In this document: positions 1-8,698 of the stretch, in pieces | How positions within the stretch are numbered: the first letter of the stretch is position 1 | Layout: every line of letters begins with the position of its first letter | Assembly: GCF_003732265.1 (NCBI RefSeq) | Contig: NZ_MOBK01000007.1 | Location: 186,001-250,000, forward strand | DNA length: 64,000 nt | Direction of reading: 5' to 3' | Source: Pseudomonas brassicacearum | Lineage (GTDB): Bacteria > Pseudomonadota > Gammaproteobacteria > Pseudomonadales > Pseudomonadaceae | The notes under the pieces: model-generated | Database searches by the model: none | The model's input: only the letters and a program-made list of their open reading frames with translations | What the model was told of the DNA's origin: nothing | Translations under genes and position numbers: made by a program

Positions 1-925
1 GGCCAACTTCCAGCCGCTGTCGCCGACCGGGATGGAGATTCCCGGTTACTACAACCTGGCCGATCGCGGTCAGCAGCTTAATCGCCAGCTCAGCGACAAA
101 AACGTGAAGTGGGACATCGATGCCAGCCAGAAGCTGCAACTGGGCACCACCACCGCCTACGGTCCTCGGCTGTTGGCGCCGTTGCTGCCGGTGCTGCGTG
201 AAGTGGTGACTGATCCCAGCGAACTGAAACGGGTGGAACAACTGGCGCAGTGGAAAGGCGACTACCCGCTCGATTCGACCAGCGCCACGCTGTTCAACCA
301 GTTCCTGTTCAACCTCGCTGACGCGACGATGCACGATGAACTGGGCAATGATTTTTTCGAGACCTTGCTCTCGACCCGGGTGATCGATGCCGCGCTGCCG
401 CGCCTCGCTGCCACGCCTGATTCGCCGTGGTGGGACAACCGCAATACCCTCGGCAAGGAAACCCGCGCCGACACGGTCAAGGTGGCCTGGCAAGCGAGCA
501 TCGCCCACCTCAAGACCACCCTCGGCGCGGATTCGGCGCAGTGGCAGTGGGGCAAGGCGCATACCCTGACCCATGGTCATCCACTGGGCGTGCAGAAGCC
601 GCTTGATCGGGTCTTCAACGTCGGGCCGTTCGATGCACCCGGTACCCACGAAGTGCCGAACAATCTCTCGGCCAAAATCGGTCCGGCGCCCTGGCCGGTG
701 ACTTATGGCCCGTCGACGCGGCGCCTGGTGGATTTCGCCGACCCGGCTCACAGCCTGACCATCAACCCGGTCGGCCAGAGCGGCGTGCCGTTTGACAGTC
801 ACTACGACGACCAGGCCGAGGCGTATGTCGAAGGGGTGTACTACGAAGCGCATTTCAACGATGAAGAAGTCACGGCCAATACGCGTAGTACGGTGAAGTT
901 TTTGCCAGCGCGGGCAGTGCCTTAG
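1..925 (+). CDS. Penicillin acylase family protein, C-terminal part (5' end outside window)
   Basis: The open frame enters from the left edge (reading from base 2) and ends at TAG 923-925, giving about 307 residues. The first visible ATG at 32 is internal, since the frame is open through it to the edge. The sequence resembles the end of the beta subunit of penicillin acylase family Ntn hydrolases. Supporting segments are the substrate-lined stretch WGKAHTLTHGHPLG and, near the end, a conserved Asn-Pro-Val-Gly-Gln-Ser-Gly run followed by SHYDDQAEAY. These enzymes are usually periplasmic and hydrolyse amides, including acyl-homoserine lactones in some Pseudomonas members (PvdQ, QuiP). The catalytic N-terminal Ser of the beta chain lies upstream of the window, so the subtype cannot be judged. 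A REP pair follows the stop. Confidence 0.8.
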   Translation, partial: ANFQPLSPTGMEIPGYYNLADRGQQLNRQLSDKNVKWDIDASQKLQLGTTTAYGPRLLAPLLPVLREVVTDPSELKRVEQLAQWKGDYPLDSTSATLFNQFLFNLADATMHDELGNDFFETLLSTRVIDAALPRLAATPDSPWWDNRNTLGKETRADTVKVAWQASIAHLKTTLGADSAQWQWGKAHTLTHGHPLGVQKPLDRVFNVGPFDAPGTHEVPNNLSAKIGPAPWPVTYGPSTRRLVDFADPAHSLTINPVGQSGVPFDSHYDDQAEAYVEGVYYEAHFNDEEVTANTRSTVKFLPARAVP

Positions 926-948
926 ATTTTTCGTGCCTGGACTGACGC

Positions 949-1016
949 CTTCGCGAGCAAGCCCGCTCCCACAGTTTGAAATGCGTTCCAATGTGGGAGC
1001 GGGCTTGCTCGCGAAG
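949..1016. repeat. REP pair (type A), inverted repeat with 25-bp perfect arms
   Basis: The left arm (949-973) begins CTTCGCGAGCAAGCCCGC and the right arm (992-1016) is its exact reverse complement, with an 18-bp loop between. This is the common Pseudomonas REP or REPIN layout. It lies between two convergent genes and could form a stable mRNA hairpin at both 3' ends. Confidence 0.9.
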
Positions 1017-1045
1017 AGGCCCTGACAGGCAACAAAAAAGCTCGC

Positions 1046-2011
1046 TCAAACCATCGCAGAAAAATTCAGCCTGAACTGCTGCGGCGTCACGCCCAGCCTG
1101 CGGTTGAACACGCTGCGCATGTGCTGGGCATCGCGAAATCCACATTGGTAAGCCACGGTCTTGAGCGGCGAATGCGTGCTCTCCAGCAGCACCCGCGCCG
1201 CATCCACCCTCGCCCGCTCGACGAATTCCGCCGGGGTGATCTTGGCTTCCTTGGCGAACACCCGGGAGAAATTGCGCGTGCTCATGTTGGCCGCATTCGC
1301 CAGGTCCGCGATGGTCAGGTCGCCGGTGAGATTGGCCAACACGTAGAGCTGAACCAGCGCCACGGCAGAGGTCGGCTCGGCGTGGGGCGTGAGGAAGGGG
1401 CTGAACTGCGATTGCCCGCCTGAGCGTTGGGTGAACACCACCAGACGCTTGGCCACGTTCAGCGCGACTTCCGGTCCGTGGTCCATGGCCAGCAGATACA
1501 ACGACAAATCGATCCCCGCCGTGACCCCGGCCGAGGTGTAGAGCTCGCCGTCCTGCACGTACAAACGATCCGCCTCGACCTGGGTCGACGGACATAACTG
1601 AGCCAGCGCGGCAGCGTCGCCCCAGTGAGTCGTCACGGTTCGCCCCTGCAGCAATCCGGCCCGGGCGAGCATGAAGGCGCCGTTGCAGATCGAGCCAAAG
1701 CGCTGCGCCCGCGCGCAGGCACCTCGCAGCCAGGTATCGAACGCCGCGCCGAACTCCATGAACGGCAACTGTGGTCCACCGGCCACCAGCAGCAGGTCAT
1801 ACACCTCAAGCGCTTCGCTGAAATGCCGGTGAGCATTGAGCGACAGACCGTTGGAACACGGCATCACCCCGCGCTCGACACCGATCACCTCCAATCGATA
1901 GTGGTCTTGTGGTTCGAGGAAACGATTGGCTTCAGAAAACACATCCATGGGACCGGTGACGTCCAGGGACTGAACGCCGGCGAAGACCACGATGGCGACG
2001 GTTTTACTCAT
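1046..2011 (-). CDS. GlxA-type AraC-family regulator with DJ-1/PfpI domain
   Basis: The 321-residue product starts MSKTVAIVVFAGVQSLDVTG. Residues about 1-190 form a DJ-1/PfpI (class I amidotransferase-like) domain, with the nucleophile-elbow segment GSICNGAFMLARAG carrying the Cys. Residues about 220-320 form two AraC helix-turn-helix motifs, including the second-helix signature CGFRDAQHMRSVFNRRLG. Regulators of this build usually activate a neighbouring catabolic gene in response to a small nitrogenous compound. The gene is transcribed away from the HD-domain gene at 2289, which is the obvious candidate target. The start at 2011 is supported by the usual N-terminal length. The ligand cannot be inferred from sequence. 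Confidence 0.88.
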   Translation of the reverse strand: MSKTVAIVVFAGVQSLDVTGPMDVFSEANRFLEPQDHYRLEVIGVERGVMPCSNGLSLNAHRHFSEALEVYDLLLVAGGPQLPFMEFGAAFDTWLRGACARAQRFGSICNGAFMLARAGLLQGRTVTTHWGDAAALAQLCPSTQVEADRLYVQDGELYTSAGVTAGIDLSLYLLAMDHGPEVALNVAKRLVVFTQRSGGQSQFSPFLTPHAEPTSAVALVQLYVLANLTGDLTIADLANAANMSTRNFSRVFAKEAKITPAEFVERARVDAARVLLESTHSPLKTVAYQCGFRDAQHMRSVFNRRLGVTPQQFRLNFSAMV

Positions 2012-2051
2012 GAAAGCGGACGCCCTCTAAATATCGAATTTGGCGCGGACC

Positions 2052-2115
2052 TGTGGCGAGGGGGCTGTTGTGGCGAGGGGGCTTGCCCCCTCGCCACAAC
2101 AGCCCCCTCGCCACA
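2052..2115. repeat. 64-bp perfect nested hairpin (type B REP inside REP)
   Basis: Arms 2052-2082 and 2085-2115 are exact 31-base reverse complements around a 2-base loop (TT). Each arm holds the type B REP core TGTGGCGAGGGGGC twice, so one REP hairpin is nested inside another. It lies in the 277-bp region between the divergent GlxA-type regulator and the HD-domain gene, and is the only regular structure seen in that gap. Confidence 0.9.
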
Positions 2116-2288
2116 AAAGCTCATTCACTGCCGTCCAACTTAGCCAATCCACGCGCAACAAGCGAGGTTGGCGCGATATGCAGGTTCATTGGCAAGGATC
2201 GCAGCCATGGATCGATTGTCCGGTTTCAGGGGGCGGCACAGACTTTACCCATCAGCGCCGCCACGGCGTTCCCCACGAGGAAATCACC

Positions 2289-2930
2289 ATGAGCAGCATC
2301 ATTGCCGGTATCAAAATCCCCGACAGCGCACTGGCCAAGGCCACCACCGAATACATCCGCGACGTCGAATCCGACCTGCTGTATCACCACTCCCGCCGGG
2401 TGTTCCTGTTCGGTGCCTTGAGCGGCGAACGCAAGCAACTGGCCTACAACCCGGAGTTGTTGTACGTCGGTGCGATGTTCCATGACCTCGGTCTGATGGA
2501 AGGTCATCGCAGCGCGGACGAGCGTTTTGAAGTCGACAGCGCCAATGCCGCCAAGGCGTTCCTCAAGCCTTACGGGCTGAGCGATGACGATATCGAGCAG
2601 GTCTGGTTGTCGATTGCGTTGCACACCACACCGGGTGTGCCGCAGCACCTGCGGCCGAACGTGGCGCTGGTGACCGCAGGCGTTGAAATGGATGTGCTGG
2701 GCATCGACTACGCGGGGTTTTCCACCGTGCAGCGCGAGGCGGTGGTGCATGCGCATCCACGGGGCGAAGGGTTCAAGGAGTGCATCCTGTGTGCGTTCGC
2801 CAACGGCTTCAAGCACAAGCCGGACACGACGTTCGGCACGGTGAATGCGGATGTGCTGGTGGACAGCGAGGCGGGGTTCAAGCCGATGAACTTTGTCGAG
2901 ATCATCCGCCAATCTCCTTGGGTGTCCTGA
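2289..2930 (+). CDS. HD-domain protein of the cyanamide hydratase-like group
   Basis: The 213-residue product starts at ATG 2289, with GAGG at 2277-2280 as a good ribosome site; the in-frame extension to 2040 crosses the hairpin and is not needed. It carries an HD metal-binding domain: His33/His34 in LLYHHSRRV, His65-Asp66 in AMFHDLGLM, and the segment RFEVDSANAA, which is typical of fungal and bacterial cyanamide hydratase (Ddi2-like) proteins. Those enzymes hydrate cyanamide to urea with a metal cofactor, but many bacterial relatives act on unknown substrates. It is divergent from a GlxA-type regulator, suggesting an inducible nitrile or cyanamide-type function. The family is fairly sure; the substrate is inference. 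Confidence 0.8.
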   Translation: MSSIIAGIKIPDSALAKATTEYIRDVESDLLYHHSRRVFLFGALSGERKQLAYNPELLYVGAMFHDLGLMEGHRSADERFEVDSANAAKAFLKPYGLSDDDIEQVWLSIALHTTPGVPQHLRPNVALVTAGVEMDVLGIDYAGFSTVQREAVVHAHPRGEGFKECILCAFANGFKHKPDTTFGTVNADVLVDSEAGFKPMNFVEIIRQSPWVS

Positions 2931-2937
2931 AACAAAA

Positions 2938-3027
2938 TGTGGGAGCGGGCTTGCTCGCGAAGGCGGTGTGTCAGTCGATAGATACATCAACTGATACACC
3001 GCCTTCGCGAGCAAGCCCGCTCCCACA
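2938..3027. repeat. REP pair (type A) between the HD gene and spuH
   Basis: Arms starting TGTGGGAGCGGGCTTGCTCG (2938 on) and ending at 3027 are inverted copies, extended by the matching GCGGTGT/ACACCGC segments so that each arm is about 32 bases. It lies between the convergent ends of the HD-domain gene and the spu operon, where it may act as a 3' stabiliser or terminator. Confidence 0.9.
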
Positions 3028-3063
3028 TTGGATCTGGGTCGGCCACACGTTTGTGGCCAACCC

Positions 3064-3954
3064 TTAAGCCGCTTCCGGCGCCGGGGCGCGGCGTACGTCC
3101 GGTTGTTTCCAGGAGTCGGCAGCGCCTTCTTCGATGGCTTGCTGAATCGCACGCTTGCGGCTTTCTTCGGCACGGCGGCTGAAGAACCAGACCAGGAAGG
3201 TCACGATCGACACCGCCAGCAGAATCAGGCTGGCCACGGCGTTGATCTCAGGCTTCACGCCCAGGCGCACCGCCGAGAACACTTCCATCGGCAAAGTCGT
3301 CGAGCCCGGTCCGGACACGAAACTCGCCAGCACCAGGTCATCCAGCGACAGGGCAAACGACATCATGCCGCCCGCCGCCAGCGATGGCGCGATCATCGGG
3401 ATGGTGATCAGGAAGAACACCTTCCACGGCCGTGCACCGAGGTCCATGGCCGCTTCTTCGATGGACAGGTCGAGCTCACGCAAGCGCGCCGATACCACCA
3501 CCGCCACATACGCCGCACAGAACGTCGTGTGCGCGATCCAGATGGTAATGATGCCGCGTTCCTGTGGCCAACCGATCATCTGCGCCATCGCCACGAACAG
3601 CAGCAACAGCGACAGACCGGTGATCACTTCCGGCATCACCAGCGGCGCGGTCACCAGGCCGCCGAACAGCGTGCGACCCTTGAAGTGGGTGATACGGGTC
3701 AGCACGAACGCAGCCAGCGTGCCCAGCGCAACCGCTGCAATCGCCGTGTAGCAAGCGATTTCCAGCGAGCGCACCACCGAGCCCATCAGTTGGCTGTTGT
3801 CGAGCAGTCCGACGTACCACTTGATCGACCAGCCGCCCCACACCGTCACCAGTTTCGAGGCGTTGAACGAGTAGATCACCAGGATCAGCATCGGTGCGTA
3901 GATGAACAGCAGGCCGAATACCAGCATGAAACTCGAGAAATTGAAGCGCTTCAT
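3064..3954 (-). CDS. spuH: Polyamine ABC transporter permease SpuH (PotI type)
   Basis: This 296-residue inner-membrane permease is the second channel subunit of the spermidine/putrescine importer. About six hydrophobic helices are visible, starting with FSSFMLVFGLLFIYAPMLIL. The cytoplasmic EAA loop that contacts the ATPase is seen as EEAAMDLGARPWKVFFLITIP. Its ATG overlaps the spuG stop by 4 bases, so the two are translationally coupled. It is the last gene of the spuBCDEFGH operon, followed by a REP pair. The family assignment is firm; polyamine specificity rests on the operon. Confidence 0.94.
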   Translation of the reverse strand: MKRFNFSSFMLVFGLLFIYAPMLILVIYSFNASKLVTVWGGWSIKWYVGLLDNSQLMGSVVRSLEIACYTAIAAVALGTLAAFVLTRITHFKGRTLFGGLVTAPLVMPEVITGLSLLLLFVAMAQMIGWPQERGIITIWIAHTTFCAAYVAVVVSARLRELDLSIEEAAMDLGARPWKVFFLITIPMIAPSLAAGGMMSFALSLDDLVLASFVSGPGSTTLPMEVFSAVRLGVKPEINAVASLILLAVSIVTFLVWFFSRRAEESRKRAIQQAIEEGAADSWKQPDVRRAPAPEAA

Positions 3955-4871
3955 TCTTTGCCCTCCATTTCTTTGGCCTGACTGCGGTTGAACAGGATGA
4001 TCGGCACAATCAGGATCAACAGCATCACCACCGCCAGGGCAGACGCCACCGGCCAGTCACGGTTGTTGAAGAACTCTTGCCACAACACTTTACCGATCAT
4101 CAGGGTTTCCGGACCGCCGAGCAGTTCCGGGATCACGAACTCACCGACCACCGGGATGAACACCAGCATGCAGCCGGCAACGATGCCGTTTTTCGACAGC
4201 GGAATCGTAATCTTCCAGAAGCTGTTGAACGTGCTCGAACCGAGGTCCGAGGCGGCTTCCAACAGGCTGTTATCGTGCTTCACCAGGTTGGCGTAGAGCG
4301 GCAGGATCATGAACGGCAGGTACGAATAAACAACACCGATGTACACCGCGAGGTTGGTGTTGAGGATCTGCAGCGGTTCGTTGATCCAGCCCATGCTCAT
4401 CAGGAAACCGTTGAGCAGGCCGTTGTTGCTGAGGATGCCCATCCACGCATACACGCGGATCAGGATCGCGGTCCACGTCGGCATCATGATCAGCAACACC
4501 AGCACCGTTTGCAGCTCTTTACGGGCACTGGCGATGGCATAGGCCATCGGATAACCGATGAACAGGCAAAGCACGGTGCTGATCAGCGCCATCTTCAACG
4601 AGCCGAGGTAAGCGGCGATGTACAACTCGTCGTCGCCGAGCATCGCGTAGTTGCCGAGGTTGAGCAGCACCTGCAGCTTCTGGTCTACAAAATTGTAGAT
4701 CTCGGTGTAAGGCGGAATGGCCACGTCGGCTTCGGCGAAGCTGATCTTCAAGACGATGAAGAACGGCAACATGAAGAACATGAACAGCCAGATGAACGGA
4801 ACCCCGATGACCAGCTGACGGCCACCGGGAATTATTCGATTGAGGCGGCGTTTGAACTTGCGCATGTTCAT
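3951..4871 (-). CDS. spuG: Polyamine ABC transporter permease SpuG (PotH type)
   Basis: The 306-residue product is the first channel subunit of the polyamine importer. It has a basic N-terminal tail, a first membrane helix around residues 22-42 (IGVPFIWLFMFFMLPFFIVL), about five more helices, and the EAA loop LEAASDLGSSTFNSFWKITIP. The start at 4871 overlaps the spuF stop by 4 bases; a second ATG two codons later is possible. The 3' end overlaps spuH in the same way. PotB/PotH relatives have very similar length. Confidence 0.94.
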   Translation of the reverse strand: MNMRKFKRRLNRIIPGGRQLVIGVPFIWLFMFFMLPFFIVLKISFAEADVAIPPYTEIYNFVDQKLQVLLNLGNYAMLGDDELYIAAYLGSLKMALISTVLCLFIGYPMAYAIASARKELQTVLVLLIMMPTWTAILIRVYAWMGILSNNGLLNGFLMSMGWINEPLQILNTNLAVYIGVVYSYLPFMILPLYANLVKHDNSLLEAASDLGSSTFNSFWKITIPLSKNGIVAGCMLVFIPVVGEFVIPELLGGPETLMIGKVLWQEFFNNRDWPVASALAVVMLLILIVPIILFNRSQAKEMEGKE

Positions 4872-6010
4872 GAGCGAAGTACCACGCCGCTGTCGTCTTC
4901 CCAGTACACGTAAACCTGGTCACCCCAGGTTGGGCGCTGGCCACGGCGCTCGGCGTTGGCGACGAACGACTGGACGATCTTGCCGCTCGGCAGTTCGACG
5001 TAGAACACCGAGTGACCGCCGAGGTAGGCGATGTCATGCACCTTGCCGCTGGACCAGTTGTATTCGCAGGTCGGCATGGTCGGCGTCACCAGCAGTTTTT
5101 CAGGACGGATCGCGTAGGTCACGGATTTGTCCTGCACCGAGGTGCTGATGCCGTGGCCCACGTAGATCTGGCGGTCCAGGTCCTTGCAGGTGATGGTGGC
5201 GTGACCTTCGGCGTCGTCGATCACTTCACCGTCGAAGATGTTGACGTTGCCGATGAACTCGCAGACCAGGCGGCTGGTCGGGGTTTCGTAGATGTCGATC
5301 GGGCTGCCGATCTGGGCGATCCAGCCCAAGTGCATGATCGCGATGCGCTCGGCCATGGTCATGGCTTCTTCCTGGTCGTGGGTCACCATGACGCAGGTTA
5401 CGCCGACGCGCTCGATGATCTCGACCAGCTCCAGCTGCATTTGCGAACGCAGTTTTTTATCCAGTGCACCCATTGGCTCGTCGAGCAGCAACAGCTTCGG
5501 TCGCTTGGCCAAGGAACGCGCCAGGGCCACACGCTGACGCTGACCACCGGACAACTGATGCGGCTTGCGCTTGGCGTATTGCGTCATCTGAACCAGCTTG
5601 AGCATGTCCGCGACACGGGCATCGACTTCAGCGGCAGGGATTTTGTCCTGCTTGAGGCCGAAGGCGATGTTCTGCGCCACGGTCATGTGCGGGAACAAGG
5701 CGTACGACTGGAACATCATGTTGATCGGTCGCTCGTACGGCGGCATCTCGGTGATGTCGACGCCGTCGAGGTAAATGCGCCCCTCCGTGGGCCGTTCGAA
5801 GCCTGCGAGCATGCGCAGCAAGGTGGATTTGCCCGATCCCGAGCCGCCGAGCAGGGCGAAAATCTCGCCTTTCTTGATTTCCAGGGACACATCGTCCACG
5901 GCAATCGTCTCGTCGAACTTCTTCGTGACCCGGTCGATTTTGACCAGCACCTGTTTAGGTGACTGGTCGCCCTCGAGGGCTTTCTTATAGGCGCCGGAGG
6001 CAACTGCCAT
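4868..6010 (-). CDS. spuF: Polyamine ABC transporter ATPase SpuF (PotG type)
   Basis: This 380-residue ATPase powers the SpuDEFGH importer from the cytoplasmic face. The Walker A motif GGSGSGKS is at residues 55-62, the signature LSGGQ at 153-157 and Walker B LLLLDEP at 173-179, followed by the switch His in VMVTHDQEEA. A C-terminal TOBE-type regulatory domain (about 290-380) is typical of the PotA/MalK group. GGGAG with 8-base spacing supports the start at 6010. The gene follows spuE after 73 bases and overlaps spuG. Confidence 0.95.
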   Translation of the reverse strand: MAVASGAYKKALEGDQSPKQVLVKIDRVTKKFDETIAVDDVSLEIKKGEIFALLGGSGSGKSTLLRMLAGFERPTEGRIYLDGVDITEMPPYERPINMMFQSYALFPHMTVAQNIAFGLKQDKIPAAEVDARVADMLKLVQMTQYAKRKPHQLSGGQRQRVALARSLAKRPKLLLLDEPMGALDKKLRSQMQLELVEIIERVGVTCVMVTHDQEEAMTMAERIAIMHLGWIAQIGSPIDIYETPTSRLVCEFIGNVNIFDGEVIDDAEGHATITCKDLDRQIYVGHGISTSVQDKSVTYAIRPEKLLVTPTMPTCEYNWSSGKVHDIAYLGGHSVFYVELPSGKIVQSFVANAERRGQRPTWGDQVYVYWEDDSGVVLRS

Positions 6011-6083
6011 TTACGAAACTCCCAGAAAAAAAGAGTGCAGTTCGCTCAAGGTGAGCCAACCTTGGATAGTTTGAGCCTTGAAG

Positions 6084-7181
6084 CTATTTACCCGTCTTGA
6101 CCTTGGTCCAGCTGCGGGTCATCAAACGTTGAATGTTCGGTGGTAACTCGACCGACACGTAGGTCTTGTCGAGGACGGCTTGCGGTGGATAAACCGCTTC
6201 GTCGGTGCGAATGGACTGTTCCATCAGTTTGTCCGACCCGGGGTTAGGGTTGGCGTAGCCGACGTAATCACTGACCTGGGCAATCACCTCAGGTTTCAGC
6301 AAATAGTTGATGAAGGCGTGGGCTTCCTTGACGTTGGCCGAATCCTTTGGAATCGCCAGCATGTCGAACCACAGCGCGCCGCCCTCTTTCGGAATCGTGT
6401 AGGCGATCTTCACGCCTTTCTTGGCTTCGTTCGCGCGGTTGCGGGCCTGGAACATGTCGCCGGAGAACCCGATCGCGATGCAGATATCGCCATTGGCCAG
6501 GTCGGTGATGTATTTGGAGGAGTGGAAGTACGTCACGTAAGGCCGCACGGCCAGCAACTTGGCTTCGGCCTTTTTGTAATCTTCCGGGTTGGTGCTGTTG
6601 GCGTTCAGGCCCATGTAGTTGAGGACCGTGGGCATCATTTCGTCAGCGGAATCGAGGAACGCTACGCCGCAACTGTGCAGTTTCTTGATGTTTTCCGGCT
6701 CGAACAGCACGCCCCAGGAATCGATCTTGTCGACGCCCAGCACGGCCTTGATCTTGTCGACGTTGTAACCGATGCCGTTGGTGCCCCACAGGTACGGCAC
6801 GGCGTACTGGTTACCCGGATCGTTCTGCTCCAGGCGCTTGAGCAGCACCGGGTCGAGGTTGCCGTAGTTTGTCAGCTTGGAGCGGTCGAGCTTCTGGAAC
6901 GCGCCCGCCTTTATCTGCTTGCCGAGGAAGTGGTTGGACGGCACCACGACGTCGTACCCGGTACGCCCGGCCAGCAACTTGCCTTCCAGGGTTTCGTTGG
7001 AATCGAAGACGTCGTAAACCGGCTTGATGCCGGTCTCTTTCTGGAAGTCTGCCAGGGTGGTCGAACCGATGTAGTCCGACCAGTTATAAATATGCACAGT
7101 GCCGGCGGCCTGGACATTGACGGCAAGCGTCAACCCGGCTGCGACCAGCATGGCATTGCGAAACAGAGAAAAAATAGGCAA
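6084..7181 (-). CDS. spuE: Periplasmic polyamine-binding protein SpuE (PotF family)
   Basis: The 365-residue product has a signal peptide ending near NVQA-AG and then the family hallmark VHIYNWSDYIG. The aromatic and acidic residues that bind the polyamine are spread as in PotF, for example FDSNETLEGKLLAGRTGYD. In P. aeruginosa SpuE prefers spermidine. The first codon is TTG at 7181, preceded by GAGGA at good spacing, whereas the first ATG (7151) has no ribosome site and would cut the signal peptide. It is a paralogue of the neighbouring SpuD with about half of the residues shared. A REP-rich gap of 236 bases separates it from spuD. Confidence 0.92.
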   Translation of the reverse strand: MPIFSLFRNAMLVAAGLTLAVNVQAAGTVHIYNWSDYIGSTTLADFQKETGIKPVYDVFDSNETLEGKLLAGRTGYDVVVPSNHFLGKQIKAGAFQKLDRSKLTNYGNLDPVLLKRLEQNDPGNQYAVPYLWGTNGIGYNVDKIKAVLGVDKIDSWGVLFEPENIKKLHSCGVAFLDSADEMMPTVLNYMGLNANSTNPEDYKKAEAKLLAVRPYVTYFHSSKYITDLANGDICIAIGFSGDMFQARNRANEAKKGVKIAYTIPKEGGALWFDMLAIPKDSANVKEAHAFINYLLKPEVIAQVSDYVGYANPNPGSDKLMEQSIRTDEAVYPPQAVLDKTYVSVELPPNIQRLMTRSWTKVKTGK

Positions 7182-7308
7182 GTGGAGGTCCTCTAAAATT
7201 AGTTGGGCCCAAGTTGCCCCGCGTTACATGACAGCCATGGCTGCCTGGCAACAAAACCGGCGCGCAACTTACCCTCGAAAAACCGTTCCAGCAAACTTTA
7301 TGAAAATC

Positions 7309-7407
7309 TGTAGCAGCTGCCGCAGGCTGCGTTCAACGGCGAAGCGGTTGTGCTGGCGAACAGCGGAGGTCCTTCGGACCTCAACGCAGCCTTCGGCAGC
7401 TGCTACA
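7309..7407. repeat. REP-like imperfect palindrome (type C) between spuD and spuE
   Basis: The outer arms TGTAGCAGCTGCCGCAGGCT and its imperfect complement ending GGCAGCTGCTACA enclose a small inner hairpin GAGGTCCTTCGGACCTC (about 7366-7382). The arms differ from the type A and B REP pairs elsewhere in the window. The element lies within the spu transcript, so it could shield or limit the upstream spuD message. Confidence 0.82.
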
Positions 7408-7417
7408 GGTTTAGTAC

Positions 7418-8530
7418 TTATTTACCCGATTTGATCTTGGTCCAGCTGCGAGTCAGCAGACGCTGGGTCGCGGCCGGCAAGTCGGCAATCGCGTACAGCT
7501 TGGCCATCACGTCTGCTGGCGGGTAGATGCCCGGGTCGCTGGTGATGTCTTTATCAACCAACGGTGTGGCAGCCGCGTTACCGTTCGGGAAGCGCACGGC
7601 GTTGGTGATGGCAGCCATGACTTCCGGCTTCTGCAGGTAGGTCATGAACTTGTAGGCGCCTTCGACGTTTTCGGCATCTTTAGGGATGGCGACCATGTCG
7701 TAGAAGCTGCCGGCACCTTCTTTCGGAATGTTGTAGCTGACTTTCACCTTGTCACCGGCTTCAGCCGCGCGGGACTTGGCCTGGTAGATGTCACCCGAGT
7801 AACCCACGGCGACGCAGATGTTGCCGTTGGCCAGGTCGGAGATGTACTTGGACGAGTGGAAGTAGGCGATCGAAGGACGGACTTTGAGCAGCAGGGCTTC
7901 AGCCTTATCGATGTCTTCTTTCTTCTGGCTGTCGGTCGGCAGGCCCAGGTAGTGCAATGCCGCCGGAATCATTTCGGTTGGCGAATCCAGCAGACTGATA
8001 CCGCAGGACTTCAGCTTGGCAGCATTTTCAGGCTTGAAGATCAGGTCCCAGGAATTGGTCGGTGCGTCGGCGCCCAGTGCAGCCTTGACCTTCTCGGCGT
8101 TGAAGCCGATACCGATCGAACCCCACATGTAAGGGAAGGCATGTTCGTTACCCGGGTCGCTCACCGATACCGCTTTGAGCAGTTCAGGGTTCAGGTTTTT
8201 CCAGTTAGGCAGCTTGGACTTGTCCAGCTTCTGGTAAACGCCGGCCTTGATTTGCTTGGCCAGGAAGTTGTTCGACGGCACGACGATGTCGTAACCGGAC
8301 TTGCCTGCCAGCAACTTCGCTTCGAGGGTTTCGTTACTGTCGAAAACGTCGTACACCACCTTGATCCCGGACTCTTTTTCAAAGTTCGCGATAGTGTCCG
8401 GAGCGATGTAGTCGGACCAGTTATAGACGTGCAACACCTTGTCGTCCGCCTGAACTGCACCTGCCATCGCGCCCAACAGGGACATGGCGAGAAGGGTCTT
8501 GCCAGCTATCTTCATACCTAATGCCTTCAT
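7418..8530 (-). CDS. spuD: Periplasmic polyamine-binding protein SpuD (PotF family)
   Basis: The 370-residue product has a signal peptide (MKIAGKTLLAMSLLGAMAG, cleaved near VQA-DD) and the hallmark LHVYNWSDYIAP. Conserved ligand-site segments such as VYDVFDSNETLEAKLLAGKS match SpuE and E. coli PotF. In P. aeruginosa SpuD prefers putrescine. The start at 8530 has GGAG with 8-base spacing; the ATG at 8515 is the alternative. It lies 168 bases downstream of spuC and shares the permease with SpuE, giving the operon two receptors for one channel. Confidence 0.93.
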   Translation of the reverse strand: MKALGMKIAGKTLLAMSLLGAMAGAVQADDKVLHVYNWSDYIAPDTIANFEKESGIKVVYDVFDSNETLEAKLLAGKSGYDIVVPSNNFLAKQIKAGVYQKLDKSKLPNWKNLNPELLKAVSVSDPGNEHAFPYMWGSIGIGFNAEKVKAALGADAPTNSWDLIFKPENAAKLKSCGISLLDSPTEMIPAALHYLGLPTDSQKKEDIDKAEALLLKVRPSIAYFHSSKYISDLANGNICVAVGYSGDIYQAKSRAAEAGDKVKVSYNIPKEGAGSFYDMVAIPKDAENVEGAYKFMTYLQKPEVMAAITNAVRFPNGNAAATPLVDKDITSDPGIYPPADVMAKLYAIADLPAATQRLLTRSWTKIKSGK

Positions 8531-8698
8531 CAGTAATGCTCCAATTTTTTCTTTTTAACCACGTGCTCAGCGGCCTTTTACTGGGCATCCGAACAACCGG
8601 TAGTCTGGCAAGTTCCGAGGCAGGCTTTCAAGGAAAGACCCATCCTTAATTTGCCCTGAGCGAAGTGCCAGCTTCGCACCCCGCCCAGAGCCTAGCAC

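Noticed and set aside
870..1595. 241-residue minus-strand frame overlapping the GlxA-type regulator
   Set aside because: It lies in another frame of the same strand within a clear gene, has low-complexity Arg/Gly-rich composition and no family features.
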